Below, piece by piece: positions 5,001 to 5,440 of a DNA stretch of 5,440 nucleotides. Both the position numbers and the translations under genes were made by a program. The notes under the pieces are model-generated. The model was not told the DNA's origin, searched no databases, and saw only the letters and a program-made list of their open reading frames with translations. The stretch is from Candidatus Heimdallarchaeota archaeon (GTDB lineage Archaea; Asgardarchaeota; Heimdallarchaeia; Heimdallarchaeales; Heimdallarchaeaceae): positions 1 through 5,440 of the forward strand of contig JAEOTG010000177.1 of NCBI GenBank assembly GCA_016839985.1. Reading direction: 5' to 3'. How positions within the stretch are numbered: the first letter of the stretch is position 1; each line of letters starts with the position of its first letter.

Positions 5001-5440
5001 GTGAGCCAAAATGAAATTAAAATGTATAGAGAATTATTAGACCTTTTAGAAAAAAGGTATGACAATGGTGAGATTGATAAAGCAAGCTATGTAGAATTGA
5101 AAGAACGTTATAATTCAAAATTAGAAAAAGTTAGAGAGGATATAGAACTTCTTAAGGAAGCTCCTGAAATACGAGTATCTGGTTCAAAAACAATTTCTAG
5201 TGATTCTGTAGCAATTGCAGGATCAGCAACTATTGCTGGAGGGAAAGTAATGAGGGATATACGTATTTCTGGATCTGGTAAGATTAGTGGTGACGTTGAA
5301 TGCAAAGCACTCAGATGTTCAGGATCAGTAAAATCAATTGGTAATATTATTGCTCATGGAGACATTAGATGTTCAGGATCTTTTAAATGTGAAAAAAACA
5401 TTGAAGGAGATGGAAACGCAACATTTAGTGGGGCTTCTAA
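5001..5440 (+). CDS. Bactofilin-like (polymer-forming cytoskeletal / beta-helix) protein, C-terminus cut off
   Basis: From GTG 5001 the frame is open for 146 codons to the right edge. Residues 1-55 are helical and charged, with a SHOCT-like pattern: LLEKRYDNGEIDKASYVELK at 15-34, where a short helix, G-x-I and a second helix resemble the LxxLxxxGxIxxxEYxxxK motif. From residue 57 the sequence becomes Gly/Ser-rich with a repeated (I/C)-S-G-S element: S60, A73, S90, S107, S125 and S143. Spacing is 13, then 17, 17, 18 and 18. This rung length suits a right-handed beta-helix like bactofilins, which self-assemble into filaments without nucleotide. Four cysteines fall in the repeats (C101, C106, C124, C130). 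There is no signal peptide. It could instead be another DUF with a beta-helix repeat; the missing C-terminus would help decide. The gene is divergent from the winged-helix regulator. Confidence 0.7.
   Translation, partial: MSQNEIKMYRELLDLLEKRYDNGEIDKASYVELKERYNSKLEKVREDIELLKEAPEIRVSGSKTISSDSVAIAGSATIAGGKVMRDIRISGSGKISGDVECKALRCSGSVKSIGNIIAHGDIRCSGSFKCEKNIEGDGNATFSGAS
5313..5380 (+). repeat. 14-nt direct repeat encoding consecutive beta-helix rungs
   Basis: AGATGTTCAGGATC occurs at 5313-5326 and again at 5367-5380, exactly 54 nt (18 codons) apart. Both encode the R-C-S-G-S start of a rung. Identity at the DNA level suggests recent duplication of a rung or constraint on codons. Confidence 0.6.

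Noticed and set aside
5108..5305. Minus-strand open frame of 65 codons
   Set aside because: Antisense shadow of the bactofilin-like repeats; its Ser/Ile/Pro-rich content follows from the repeated Gly-Ser codons.

Overview
The window reads as archaeal chromosomal DNA, AT-rich (about two-thirds A+T by eye). The main evidence is an archaeal aCPSF1/FttA gene with N-terminal KH domains, an archaeal-type Nip7, a two-domain PUA protein of the MCT-1/Tma20 type, TATA-box-like promoters, GGTGA/GAGGTG ribosome sites, and TTG/GTG starts. I cannot assign a phylum. All genes are ordinary unbroken ORFs; I see no mobile element, CRISPR array, tRNA or rRNA.

Layout. At the left edge (1-191, minus) is the N-terminal part of a membrane protein that looks like the DUF1295/steroid 5-alpha-reductase-like family. 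A short AT-rich divergent spacer separates it from a plus-strand pair with a 4-nt overlap: a Nop2/NSUN-type RNA m5C methyltransferase (298-1263) and a Nip7 homologue (1260-1808). A 176-nt spacer rich in inverted repeats follows. Next is the large aCPSF1/FttA gene (1985-3904, plus), which has a forced TTG start. It ends 3 nt from the convergent minus-strand PUA gene (3908-4399). That gene lies 21 nt downstream of a winged-helix (ArsR-like) regulator gene (4421-4852, minus), so the two probably form one transcript. A 148-nt divergent control region (4853-5000) has several small palindromes and a clear TATA box. It leads into a plus-strand gene (5001 to the right edge, incomplete) for a bactofilin-like repeat protein with a short helical N-terminal domain.

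How the genes fit together. Four neighbouring genes act on RNA. The methyltransferase/Nip7 pair matches two proteins that work together on the large ribosomal subunit in eukaryotes. aCPSF1/FttA cleaves nascent RNA to terminate transcription. The PUA protein belongs to a family tied to translation. The regulator next to the bactofilin-like gene may control that gene, itself, or both; this is inferred from layout only.

No wholly new system stands out. The points most worth following are the Nop2-Nip7-like gene pair, the three inverted repeats before the termination-factor gene, and the regulator/bactofilin-like divergent unit.
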